Shown here in pieces: positions 47,101 to 56,900 of a stretch of 64,000 nucleotides of DNA (its first letter is position 1; each line of letters starts with the position of its first letter). Under the pieces are notes generated by a model that did not search any database, had not been told where the DNA came from, and saw only the letters and a list, made by a program, of their open reading frames with translations. This DNA is from Eremophila alpestris peregrina (taxonomy: Eukaryota; Chordata; Aves; Passeriformes; Alaudidae). The stretch is from the NCBI GenBank assembly GCA_009792885.1, contig WMCF01000111.1, positions 34,612-98,611 of the forward strand, written 5' to 3'. The translations under genes and the position numbers were made by a program.

Positions 47101-50100
47101 CTTTATCCATCCTTTTCCCAGTGATGTGGAAGCAGCACTGCTGGGAATGCAAAATGTCCTGCAGATCTGGAGAAAACGAGGCTCAGATGGGACCTTGTTG
47201 TTCTCAACAAGTCCCTGAGAGGAGGCTGGAGCCAGGATGGGGTCAGGCTCTGCTCCCAGGGAACAGGGACAGGAGGGAACAAGGGCTGCACCAGGGGAGG
47301 GTCAGGTTGGATATTTGGAACAATTCTTTCACAGAAAGGTTTGTCCAGCCCTGGCACAGCTGCCCAGGGCAGTGGTGGAGTTCCCATCCCTGGAGGGGTT
47401 TAAAAGCCATGTGGATGTGGCACCTGAGGGATTTAAAAACCCTGTGGATGTGGCACCTGAGGGACAAAGGGTGTAAATCCAGTGTGTGGGTATTTCGTGG
47501 TTGGCTCTCTTGGCAGGTAAGCCCAGCTTCCTGCTCTGCCCTAACCCAGTGGTCTGTGACATGTCAAAAGGTGACCCAGAGCTGCTGGGACCTGTCACTG
47601 CCTTCACCCTTCTCCCAGTCTGCCCAAAAATGCTTTGAGGGCAAAGCTCAAGGTGGCTGCTTGATTTTAAACAAATTCTGAAAATAATTGCCGCAGGAAG
47701 AGTAGGGAGAAGTCAGCCTGAACATTTGTGCTCTGATCCCTCAGCCTGGAGCTCATTCCCTGTTTCAGGAGGAATCTCTGGTTATTTTGGCTGTGGAGGT
47801 GTGTGACAGCTCCCAGCAGGATGTGCCCCAGCCCCACAGGAGCAGGAGCTGCCCTGGTGGGTCCTGACGCTCCCGGGGCAGCCGTGCCCGTACATAACTC
47901 AGAGTGCTCAGCCCACGGAGCTCCTGCTTCCCTGGATCATCAGCCTTGATTGGTGGAGCAAATGTGCAGCACCAGTTGTGAGCTCTTCCTCTGGGAGATG
48001 GGTTTAACAGGATGAGTGATGCAGACAACATTCTCTTAATGCTTCGTCCTAATTAGCGCCGCTGGTGCCGCTCAGGGCAGCCCTGCAGGGAGGGTCCAGC
48101 CCTGGCCCTGTGGCTCAGAACTGGGACAGGGAGGGGATAAACAAGTCCCACAGACTTTATTAATGGTTGAAATGTTGTCTGGGAGCTGCACGGAGCAAGG
48201 CTGGGCTGGGATCCTCGGGAGCTGGCTGAGGGATTTCAGGGGAAAACAGCTCCCTGGGATATTTGGAGTTTTGCCCTTTTTCAGTCCTTCAGTTCTACAA
48301 CTCCATGGAAGGAGGGGGCAGCCAGGTGGGGTCAGGCTCTGTTCCCAGAGAACAAGAGGAAATGGCCTCAGGGTGTGCCAGGAGAGGCTTAGGGTGGCTG
48401 TTAGGGAAAATTCCTTCATGGAAAGGGCTCTCCAGCCCTGGCAAAGGCTGCCCATCCCTGAAGGAATTTAAAAGCCATGTGCATGTGGCACTTGGGGACA
48501 TAATTCAGTGGTGGCCTTAGCAGTGCTGGACTCAATGATCTTGGAAGACTTTTCCAACCTAAACGATTGTGATCCTGTGTAAGTTACCACTGGGACACCA
48601 CATGAAGTTTTGGTGGTGATCCATAGGGCATTCCACCTTTGGGAGCCAAAGGAGACGAGGCACTCCACCCCAAATCCCAGCCCCTTGGTGGGGAGAAGAC
48701 ACCTCTCAACAAAACAAGTGGCAGGGCTCCTAAAATCCTCCAGAGCCAAGGCAGTGTTTGCAGCACAGGTTCTTTTTCCCAGCACGTGCTTCTCCATCTT
48801 TTTCTTGTCTTTGCAGACCTGGTCCTTGTGTTTCCCTTTGCAGACCTGGTCCTTGTGTTTCCCTTTGCAGACCTGACAGAACCATCAGTGAATTATGTTA
48901 TTGAATCCAGTGTTTTGATTGGGCATTACAAAAATCAGACTGATCTCTGTGTTTCCCTTTGCAGACCTGATTTCTGTGTTTGCCTTTACATACCTGGTCT
49001 CTCTGTTTCCCTTTGCAGACCTGGTCCTTGTGTTTCCCTTTACAAACCTGATCTGTGTTTCCCTTTTCAGATCTGATCTGTTTCCCTTTACACACCTGCT
49101 CTCTGTGTTCCTTTGCACACCTGCCCTGTTTCCCTTTGCACACCTGCTCTCTGATTTTCCCTTTGCACACCTGCTCTGTGTTCCTTTACACACCTCTCTG
49201 ATTTTCCCTTTGCACACCTGCTCTCTGTGTTTCCCTTTGCACACCTGCTCTCTGTGTTCCTTTGCAGAGCTGGTGTCCCACGAGCAGAAGCTGTCGGAGA
49301 GCCTGGACACGGCCCTGACCTCGGCCCTCAGCTCCATGCCCTCCTTCACAGCCAAGCTGATGAAGAGCCAGCAGCAGGCTCCAGGAGAGGGGGGCTGCAG
49401 CACTTCCTGGAGCGTGGGCACAGTCCTTGGTGAGCAGCAGGCACCTCTGGATCACCCCTGGATCACCTCTCGGAGCTGGGTCTAACAGGGAGCATTGTTC
49501 AGACCCCAGAGTATTTATATATTCCATAGAAAAATCCTACAGTCTCCCAGCAAGATTTACCTCACAATTCCTGCCTCTATCTCTGTGGGATCTGTTGTGC
49601 TTGGCCACAGAGCTCAGCCTGCTCCAGCTTGGTTCAGACTCTTCTCAGAGCTCTGCACTTTGGGCTCAGTGCTTCAGTGTTGCCTGTGAGCTGTGTGGAG
49701 CTGCCACGTGAGTGGGGAATGAGTCTGGTGTGGAGATGCTGCAGGAAAGGTGTAAATCCAGCAAATCCCAGTGCTTAAAAGGGCCTTGGAAAAAAGAGGG
49801 AGAGTCACTTTTTATACAGACATGTAATGGCTGGACAAGGGGCAGTGTTTGTGAACTAAAAGAGTGGGTGAGATTGGGTATTGGGAGGAAATCCTTCCCT
49901 GTGAGGGTGCTGAGCCCTGGCACAGGGTGCCCAGAGAAGCTGTGGCTGCCCCTGGATCCCTGGAAGTGTCCAAGGCCAGGCTGGATGGAACTTGGAGCAC
50001 CCTGGGATGGTGGAAATTGTCCCTCCCCATGGCAGGGGGTGGAATAGGATGGGCTTTATGATCCCTTCCAACCCAAACCACTCCATGATTCTTTGAAACA

Positions 50101-51248
50101 CCGTGTGACATCCAGAATCCCATCAGGACTGAGTGTGCCTAATCCAGGCTGCCAAACCCTCACTGTTTGCATCCCACCTGCTCCTCCAGCTGTGTGTGCA
50201 TTCCCAAAATCCTTCCTTTGGGCTGCAGGGAAGCACTGAACCTTCACATGTCCCTCCACATGTCCTGGCTTCTCTTCCCCTGGGTGAGGCTCTGCCTGCT
50301 CATGGCTGAGAAGGGGCTTCAGAGGGACCCTGGAAGAGCTGTGACTGTCCATCCGTCTGTCTGTGCCTGTTTTTCCCTCTCTCTCCCTCCCCACACAGCT
50401 TCTGCTGTTTCACAGTGACATTCAGCTCTTGAGCTTTTTTCCTGTCCCCTCGAAAATTGCTGCTGTTTGAGAGCTGCTGGCCCTGGATGGGTGGTGTGTG
50501 ACAGGAATGCCAAGTGACCCCTCAGCTTGTTCCACCTGGGAATTGGCTCGGAAGAGCGGGGAGGGAGGATGATTTAGTGTCAGTGAAAGTGAAAAGCCCT
50601 CTTTTACAGTCATCTGTCCTCAATTAAAAGCCTGACTGTGCAAGTGCTGATGTGATCCATCCCTTTCTGAGCACACCCTGCCCTGGAAGCCGGACTGTTC
50701 CTTTTCCCTGTGGTAATGACAGGAAACTGGCACAGTCCTGAGTCACAGCTGGACCTGGGGCCCTGTGGGCAGGACTGGCACAGAAAGGGTGGCCCAGCCT
50801 GGATTTCTCACTCTCCCTGCCTAATCCACTCGTGTCCCTTTGTTTGATACTCTTAAGCTGTGCCAGGGGGGCTTTAGGCTGGACATGAGGAGGGATTTCT
50901 CCCCAGAAAGGGCGATCAGACACTGGGAAGGGGCTGCCCAGGGAGGGGGGGGCGATGTTGGGTCCCACGCTGGACCTCGCTGATCTCTGGAGCCTTTTCC
51001 AACCCTGCTGATTGTGTCCTTGTGCATTTGCAGAGCACGGCAGGAGCAGCCAGACCCAGGGATGTGCTTCCTGTGGCAAATCCTTCTCCTGCTACTTCAA
51101 GGCGGAGCCCGTGTACCAGCTCCCCTGCGGGCACCTCGTGTGCCGGCCCTGCCTGGCCGAGCGCCAGAGGGCCCCGGCGTCCCCCATCCACTGCGGCAGC
51201 TGCAAGAGGGCAGCAGCCACCCACGACGTCAGGAGGGTTCACTTCTGA
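44196..51248 (+). CDS. UBOX5: UBOX5 (RNF37), U-box plus RING E3 ubiquitin ligase, four coding exons
   Basis: Coding exons are 44196-44249 (18 codons, MVINVCLPQF...), 45425-46604, 49268-49429 and 51034-51248 (stop TGA). Junction phases are 0, 1, 1, and all borders are GT-AG. The joined product is 536 aa, close to the human length of about 541. The U-box spans about residues 257-332 (EEFLDPITLEIM, then LPSGKVIDQSTLEKCNRSEA and DPFTGVAFSQHSQPLPHP). A Cys-rich RING-like end (about 476-520) carries LPCGHLVCRPC. The N-terminal half (about 1-200) is the conserved RNF37 domain. Known role: nuclear ubiquitin ligase working with UBE2/UbcH7-type E2s and VCP. The third intron ends in a minisatellite, and the last intron ends in a CR1 (separate entries). 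The frame continues past the exon-2 donor at 46605 for about 80 codons, which is intron read-through and not coding. Confidence 0.95.
46860..47179 (+). other. UBOX5 intron, no further feature seen
   Basis: Unique intronic sequence between the large exon and the next CR1. Confidence 0.4.
47180..47470 (+). mobile_element. CR1 LINE 3' end with an internal duplication
   Basis: CR1 blocks 'ggctggagccaggatggggt', 'cagccctggcacagctgccc' and 'agtggtggagttcccatccc' are in order. The segment containing 'gtggatgtggcacctgaggg' is duplicated in tandem (about 33 bp), and the terminal tail is absent. Confidence 0.85.
47471..48287 (+). other. UBOX5 intron, no further feature seen
   Basis: Unique intronic sequence. 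Confidence 0.4.
48288..48576 (+). mobile_element. CR1 LINE 3' end
   Basis: It runs from 'gcagccaggtggggtcaggc' through 'aaaagccatgtgcatgtggc' to 'cttttccaacctaaacgatt'. Confidence 0.9.
48808..49267 (+). repeat. Intronic minisatellite made of splice-acceptor-like units
   Basis: About 15 copies of a roughly 24-30 bp unit, TGTTTCCCTTTGCAGACCTG, with one unique interruption (about 48878-48945). The real UBOX5 acceptor (TTCCTTTGCAG ending 49267) is the sixteenth, final copy. Left-hand copies keep CAG. Copies after 49070 have CAC instead, so no AG occurs between 49071 and 49265. Confidence 0.85.
49430..49776 (+). other. UBOX5 last intron, first part, nothing seen
   Basis: Starts with donor GTGAGC. 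Unique sequence to the CR1. Confidence 0.4.
49777..50098 (+). mobile_element. CR1 LINE 3' end
   Basis: A long CR1 match: 'atgtaatggctggacaaggg', 'ggcacagggtgcccagagaa', 'tggtggaaattgtccctccc', and the tail 'caacccaaaccactccatga'. Confidence 0.9.
50858..51018 (+). mobile_element. CR1 LINE 3' scrap abutting the last UBOX5 exon
   Basis: 'ggacatgaggagggatttct', 'ggaaggggctgcccagggag' and 'ttttccaaccctgctgattg' are CR1. It ends about 15 bp before the exon that starts at 51034. Confidence 0.75.
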
Positions 51249-51860
51249 CCCCCGGGGGCCGCCTGGAGGAGGAGAAGGAGCTGCTGCTGCTGCTGCTGCT
51301 GTGCCCCGTGGCCGCACGGAGCCGCCGGGAAGAGGCGCGGAGCGGAGAGGACTCGGTCTTGTGCTCACAGAGTGCTGAGGGGGAGGTGAGGACGACAAAA
51401 GCCATAGCTTCTTTTATCAAGGAATATGTATTTATCCAGGACTGGTGTCCAGCACTGCCCCGAGGCTCAGAGGTTTAGCACAGGTGCCTTTGGGACCAGC
51501 TCAGCTTGCCCCCCACCCCAGCGAGTTCACGCCGCGTCCGACCAGCAGCCGCCCGGTTGTGGAGCAGGTAAAGTCCCTGTGAGTGACAACACACACACAC
51601 AAAGCCCCCTCTGACTTCCTCCCCTTGCCCACCTCACCCTCCCCTCCCTGCTGGGAGCCTGTCTCTCTCTTCCTGGAATCGTCAGGGAGAGGCCTGTGAG
51701 GTGTGAGGAGCTGGCAGTGATCTCACCCTGCTCATCCAGACTCTTGTAGAAAAGCCATCCCATCCCAACCCTCTCGGTTTATGTCGTGTGACCAGCCCAG
51801 CTCCTGGCTGGCTGATAGACATTTAAGCCTTAATAAAATGTTTAAAGTCAGGTTCTCTCT
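51249..51860 (+). other. UBOX5 3' UTR with poly(A) signal
   Basis: A (CTG)n tract lies at about 51279-51302 just after the stop codon. AATAAA is at 51832-51837 (context CCTTAATAAAATG). The gene after this on the plus strand is vasotocin, 5 kb away. Confidence 0.7.
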
Positions 51861-53723
51861 CTGGCTCCTCACTGGTGTCATCCTGGGGCTTAGTGGTGTT
51901 GGGGAGTGCATCTCTGGGCAGAGGAGGGAAAAAACGGGATGGAAAAAGCCAAACCAATACAGAGGAGCTGCAGAGCAGGGGTTCAGAGGGGCTGTGGGAC
52001 TCACCCCTGGGGGCTTCAGCTGCTCAGAAAAAAAGCCAGACAAAAAATGATTTGGATATGTTCGGGGTAAGGTGACATCAAAGGGTTTGTCACCTTTACA
52101 GCCCCCTGCTGGTGCCACTTAATTGATGTTCTGAGCCTGCAGCTGACTCAGCTCACCTTGGTCACACCCTGATTTCCTCTCAAAAGGCACTTGAGCAAGG
52201 TTGTGGTGTTCCTGGCACGGGAGGGAGCTGCTCACCCACTTGGAAGTTGGCTTTGTGCTGCTGCTGCTCCCTGCCTGCGTCAGCAGGAGTTCACAGCCCG
52301 TCTCCATTCCAGGCAAAAATAGAAAATCACACGTCTTCAAACTATAAACACTTAGAAAACAGGCACGAAATTCCTAAAAACCCCACCATTCATTGGCAGT
52401 AAAGCCACTCCACTGCAGCGGTGGTGTCGTGTTTGCAGTGAGCCATCCCAGGGTGATTCAGCTCTCACACCTCCCCCAGGGCAGGGGGGAGGGTGGGTGG
52501 CTGCCTCTGGATCCCCAGAGCCATCACCTGCTCCAGAGCTTCCAAAGCCACGGGTTCTGACTTCTTCAGTACCCCAAAATTGCAGGGACTTTATTAATTA
52601 GTGCAGGGATCCAGGTGGGAGCCATCTCCCAAATCACCTGCAGCTTCCCCTCGTTCTGCAGGCAGGGGCAGGGTTGGGAGGAAGGGGTGGCGTTGGGACA
52701 TCAGGTCCCCCTCCCTGCTCAGAGCAGGGCTCAGCTCCACCTCACAGCAGCTTCTCAGAGCCTTCATCCCCCCCAGTTCCTCCTCCTTCACCCTCTGGGA
52801 CCCTTGGCAGCACATTCCCCTCTTGCAGGGGACCCAGGGATGAGTTTCCCACTGCACCCACATTTTAGGAAGGACCACCTGCCCCAAGTGGGTGTGAGTC
52901 CCCCTGAAACTGCAACCCCTGTGGGCAGCAGGGACCCTCTCTGCCCCTCAAGGGACACACAGCCAGGAATTTCCATTGCTGGACCCACAGCAATCCCTCT
53001 GCAGCTCCCACACGTTTATTCCCAGCTCCAAGCCTGTCTTCTCCCTGGGAGCTGGGGGATGGAGTTGATTGCAGCCTGAGCAATTTCCTTAATGCTGTCC
53101 TTGGAGCAGTTTTTGGACAAAGCCATCCCCTGTTGGTCAGTGACCTCCCGGCGTGGTGTCCTCGTCCCAGCAGGGTGGATTTGGCCATGGAAACCATCAA
53201 AGCAGTGCCCCAGCCCATCTTGACGTTGGCTGTGCTGCCTTTAAAGAGGCATCAAAGCTGTTTTGCAGCTGTCAGGGAAGCAGAGGAGCATCTCTGTCTG
53301 TGCTGTGAGGGGAGGAGGTGCAGCATCCACCCTCCCCTCATCCCCCTCAGCCATTAACCCCCCGTCAGCCCCGGGGCCACGGTGACAGTGACAGATGCGT
53401 TTGAGGAGCATCAGAGCTCCCAGGCAGGAGCAGGGAGCTCTCCCTTGCCAGCCTGACCCTCTCCATGTGACATCTTCCAGAAGTTTCTCCTTCCCCACTG
53501 CGTCCTGCAAGGCAGGAAATGCACAGATTGGTGGAATTCATCCCATTTTCCAACATCCTCTGGTTGAACGTTGTCACTCTTATTTATCTTATTTATCCTG
53601 GGAGCTCTGTGTGCTGCAGCCCAGCTCCATCACCCCCATCCCTTCTCCTGCCTCCAGAAGGGCTCTCACACACCTCTGGTGCTGGGGGCTCCAGAGCTGA
53701 CGAAGCTCCTGCTGGGGAGCTTC
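51861..53723. other. Intergenic; minus-strand poly(A) signals and a short open tail
   Basis: No confirmed gene. On the minus strand, AATAAA occurs at 53020-53015 and at 52595-52590. The first overlaps the stop of a protein-like open tail (MALSKNCSKDSIKEIAQAA..., about 53130-53017). Minus-strand acceptor-like sequences CCTGCCTTGCAG and CTCCCCTCACAG lie near 53510 and 53320. These may belong to an unrecognised minus-strand transcript. Confidence 0.25.
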
Positions 53724-53925
53724 ACACGAGATATTTGGGAAGATTTCTTCATGGAAAGGATGGTCAGGCACTGGCAGGACACTGGTGAAGTCCCCATCCT
53801 TAAAAGCCATGTGGATGTGGCACTTAAAGACATGGCAGTGGTGGCCTTGGCACTGCTGGGGGAATGGTTGGACTCAGGGATCTTGGAGAGTTTTTCCAGC
53901 CTCAAGGATTCCCTGATCTCCACGG
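53724..53925 (+). mobile_element. CR1 LINE 3' end
   Basis: 'ggaaagga', 'aaaagccatgtggatgtggc', 'ggggaatggttggactcagg' and 'gtttttccagcctcaaggat' follow in CR1 order. Confidence 0.85.
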
Positions 53926-54485
53926 CTGAGCCCCTCAGGCAGCCCCAGCCCCTTTGCTGCTGGGGCCGTATTTTTGGCTGAACAAGGGGGCAGAATTGAA
54001 GGTGTTGCCCCATTCCCAGCCCAGATCAAGCCTTTGGGAATTCCCTCATTCCCGAGGGGAGCTGGAATAGGGACGGCAGCCACTGAAGCCCCGATGAACT
54101 CCCTGGCACAAACCACTCCCTGTGCGTGCTGTTAGACCAGCCCTAAGGAAGGGACATCCCCTGGGGAAGAGCAGGGATGTGGCAGAGCAAATCCAGAGAC
54201 AGAGAAGGGACCCTGGGGTTGCTGTTGGAGGATTTGGGGTCGGGCTCTGAGTGGCCCCAAAGCCCCGGTTGGGAGCAGGATGTGGGATGGGGGCCCAGCA
54301 GGACCCCGGGTACCAGGGACCATCACAGCCCTGCAGGGCTGGCTCTGCCCGCCCTGGGATGGAAACCCATCCCCCCGGGATCACTTCACCCCAGGTGACC
54401 CCGATATTCCCCTCTCCAAAACCCCCTTTTTTGTGCTTTCTACCCACTTTCCCCTCCCCGTTCCCACCTCATCCTCCCCTTGATT
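53926..54485. other. Intergenic, nothing seen
   Basis: GC-rich unique sequence. Confidence 0.4.
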
Positions 54486-54765
54486 CCCGTAAGTGATTCT
54501 GCGTTGCGGCTGCGGAGCCTCTGCAACTCGGAAAAACATTTTATTAACCTTCCTTGACTTTAAAGAGCATAATTACATTTTAATCTCATATTCCCGCGTT
54601 ATCATTCCAGACACAGAGTCATTTGAATGCAGATCGTTCCCGGCTAATGTAATTTTACGATACAGTAATGAAGAGACGGAGCACGAGCGCCTAACACCCA
54701 ATTTAGAGCTGACATTTGGGCTTCTTTTAAAGAAAAGTTTTCCCAGCCGAGGGCTTTTGCGTCCT
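54486..54765. promoter_or_regulatory. Candidate conserved element 2.1-2.4 kb upstream of vasotocin
   Basis: A sharply bounded AT-rich, CpG-containing, repeat-free island in GC-rich DNA. It has homeodomain and POU-like cores (AGCATAATTACATTTTAATC, TCATTTGAATGCAGAT, GGCTAATGTAATTTTACG). No frame is open through it. It is a candidate hypothalamic enhancer; conservation is untested. Confidence 0.4.
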
Positions 54766-56011
54766 CCCCGGCCCTGCAGCCTACGTGGGTTTGTGCTCCC
54801 GCTGTGAAGGGATGGGTTTGGACGGGGAAACGAGGCCGGCGCTGATGATGTTGGTCATTAAATCCCCCTCGGGCTGCCCCACGTGGGTGATTCAGCGTCA
54901 CGGGGCAAATTTGGGAACTCGCCGCTCCCTCGGTCCCAGGGAGAGCTGAGTCAGGGGCTGCGGCCACCTTCAGTCCCCTCGAGGGGAGGACATCGCCCTG
55001 ATGTTACCCAGCAAAAGCCCCAAAGCCCAGGACTGTCACCCCCCGTGCTCCAAAATCCCATGGCAGGAGCAGGGAGCAGGCTGGGACCCCCCAGCACTGA
55101 GACATAAAACGCTTCCCTGCGTGCCTCAGTTTCCCTTGGAGGGGCAAAGCCTGTGGGGTTCAGCCCCCTCCAGCATTGCTCCCCTCTGCCTCCCGTGGAG
55201 CTTTTCAAAGCACTCTGAAACAAACACAAAGGGTTTTTTCAGGGAGGATTGGAGCAGGATCGCTGTTTCCTTTGGGATGCTCGAGCAGAGCAGCCCCTTC
55301 CCCACCCAGGGTACGACCATTCCCTCACTCTAACTGGGGCTAAAGGGATGTTAATGAGGGGGAGAAAACTAGGGAAACTAATGAGGGGCAGGGGAAAAGC
55401 ACGTTCAGCCACCCCAAGTGATGTCCAGGCTGATTTTTATGGTTCTCTGCCTCAATTCCCCCCCTTACGTGAAGATGAGTAAAGGATAAAACCACTCTGG
55501 AAGCAGGACCACCACCACATCGTCCAGCCCCACAAACAAACCCCTCCTGATCGCTGTGAGCCAGTCCCAGCAGTTTTTGGGGAGGAGAAGGAGAGGGTGG
55601 ATACTCACAAGCATCGGATTCCTCCCTGCACATTAATTCCACATGGCTGAGGTTGCCCTCGATGTAGCTGGGAAAGGGATCTGGGAACAGCAGGAATACT
55701 CATGGCTGGATGGGGTGGGGGGTTGGTGATGGTGTTTTTCCTGTGCAGATGTTTCTGACAGCCCGTGGGTGACACAAATGTGCTGGTGCCAACCCCAGAG
55801 GTGCCTTTTCTTCTGCTCTCCCCCTCTCCCGCTGGTTTCCTGCCTTCTGGATTCTTGGAGAAGAGGGGGAAGGGGCAGGAGAGCCGCGGGTGGCACTGAG
55901 GGATCACTCTGGGGACAGGGTCCTGCCCTGCACCTCACTGCTGCAGCCCAGCCCTGGGTTTGGGGTGTTTTTGTGCACCCGGGGTTCTCTCCCAGCCCCA
56001 ACCCCGTCACT
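54766..56011. other. Intergenic; one exon-like segment on the minus strand
   Basis: Mostly featureless, except 55680-55609 on the minus strand. There a polypyrimidine acceptor CTGCTGTTCCCAG, a 72-nt segment translating as PFPSYIEGNLSHVELMCREE..., and a consensus donor CTT|GTGAGT occur together. I do not recognise the peptide. Confidence 0.25.
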
Positions 56012-56535
56012 CCCCTCCAGTATCCCCTCCCTAAACCAGCATCCCACAAAGCAGCATCCCAAACCAGAATCGCCCTCAAACCAGCACCTCTCCCAAAATC
56101 TGCATCCTTCCAAACCAGCATCAATCCCAAATCAGAATCCTCCAAACAAGCAATCCTCTCTAAAGAAGCACATTCCAAACCCTTATCCCTCCCCAAATTA
56201 ACATTTCTCTCAGACCAGCATCCCTCTGAAACCAGCACCTCTCCCAAAATCCACATCCCTCCCAAACCAGCATCACCCCCAAACCAGCACCCTTCCCAAA
56301 ATCTGCATCCTTCCAAGCCAGCATCAATCCTTAATCAGAATGCTCCAAACAAGCAACCCTCATCCTTCCCAAATTAATGTTCCTCTCAGACCAGCATCCC
56401 TCTGAAACCAGCACCTCTCCCAAAATCTGCTCCTTCCCAGACCAGCTCCCTTCCCAAAACCTGCATCCTTCCCACAACCCCATCTCCTGAATGAACATCT
56501 GTCCCCAAACCCACATCCCTCCCCAAAGCAGCACC
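56012..56535. repeat. VNTR-like CCAAACCAGCATCC array upstream of vasotocin
   Basis: Short 15-25 bp units (AAACCAGCATC, CCCAAAATCTGCATCC, CCAAACAAGCAA) are organised in larger repeats of about 180-200 bp. For example, the AAAATCTGCATCC block at 56098 recurs at 56301, and CTCTCAGACCAGCATCCCTC recurs about 177 bp on. The array ends about 290 bp before the vasotocin TATA-like box. Confidence 0.85.
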
Positions 56536-56707
56536 TTCTGAAGGAGCCCCTCTCCCTGAATCCAGCCCCAGCCCATCCTGAGCCCTTCCCAAGCACATCC
56601 CAGGGCCGGCCCGTTCCCCTCGGAGCAGCCCGGGGTGGGATTCACCAGCCCCGAGTGCTGCCTCACTGAATCATCTCCATTTCAGATTTGCTTGGATGCG
56701 ATTTGGG

Positions 56708-56815
56708 GAGGGAAAAAAAAAAAAGAGACAAGGATAAAAAAAAAAAAAAAAAGGAAAAACAACAAAAAAACCCAACCCATCCCTCTTCTTCCTCCTCCTC
56801 CTCCCCTGGGAAGGG
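56708..56815 (+). promoter_or_regulatory. Poly(dA) plus polypyrimidine tract in the vasotocin promoter
   Basis: A-runs at about 56710-56770 are directly followed by CCATCCCTCTTCTTCCTCCT and further C/T. This is an extreme strand asymmetry switch immediately upstream of the TATA-like box. Confidence 0.6.
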
Positions 56816-56825
56816 GTGATGGCAG

Positions 56826-56833
56826 CATAAATA
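56826..56833 (+). promoter_or_regulatory. Vasotocin TATA-like box
   Basis: CATAAATA at 56826-56833, which places the start site near 56857 and leaves a 5' UTR of about 45 nt before the ATG at 56901. Confidence 0.7.
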
Positions 56834-56900
56834 GCAGCTCTCTCAGCACGGGGGCCAGACGGAGCAGCTTCCCCTGGCACGGCCGCGGGCACCCTGCACC

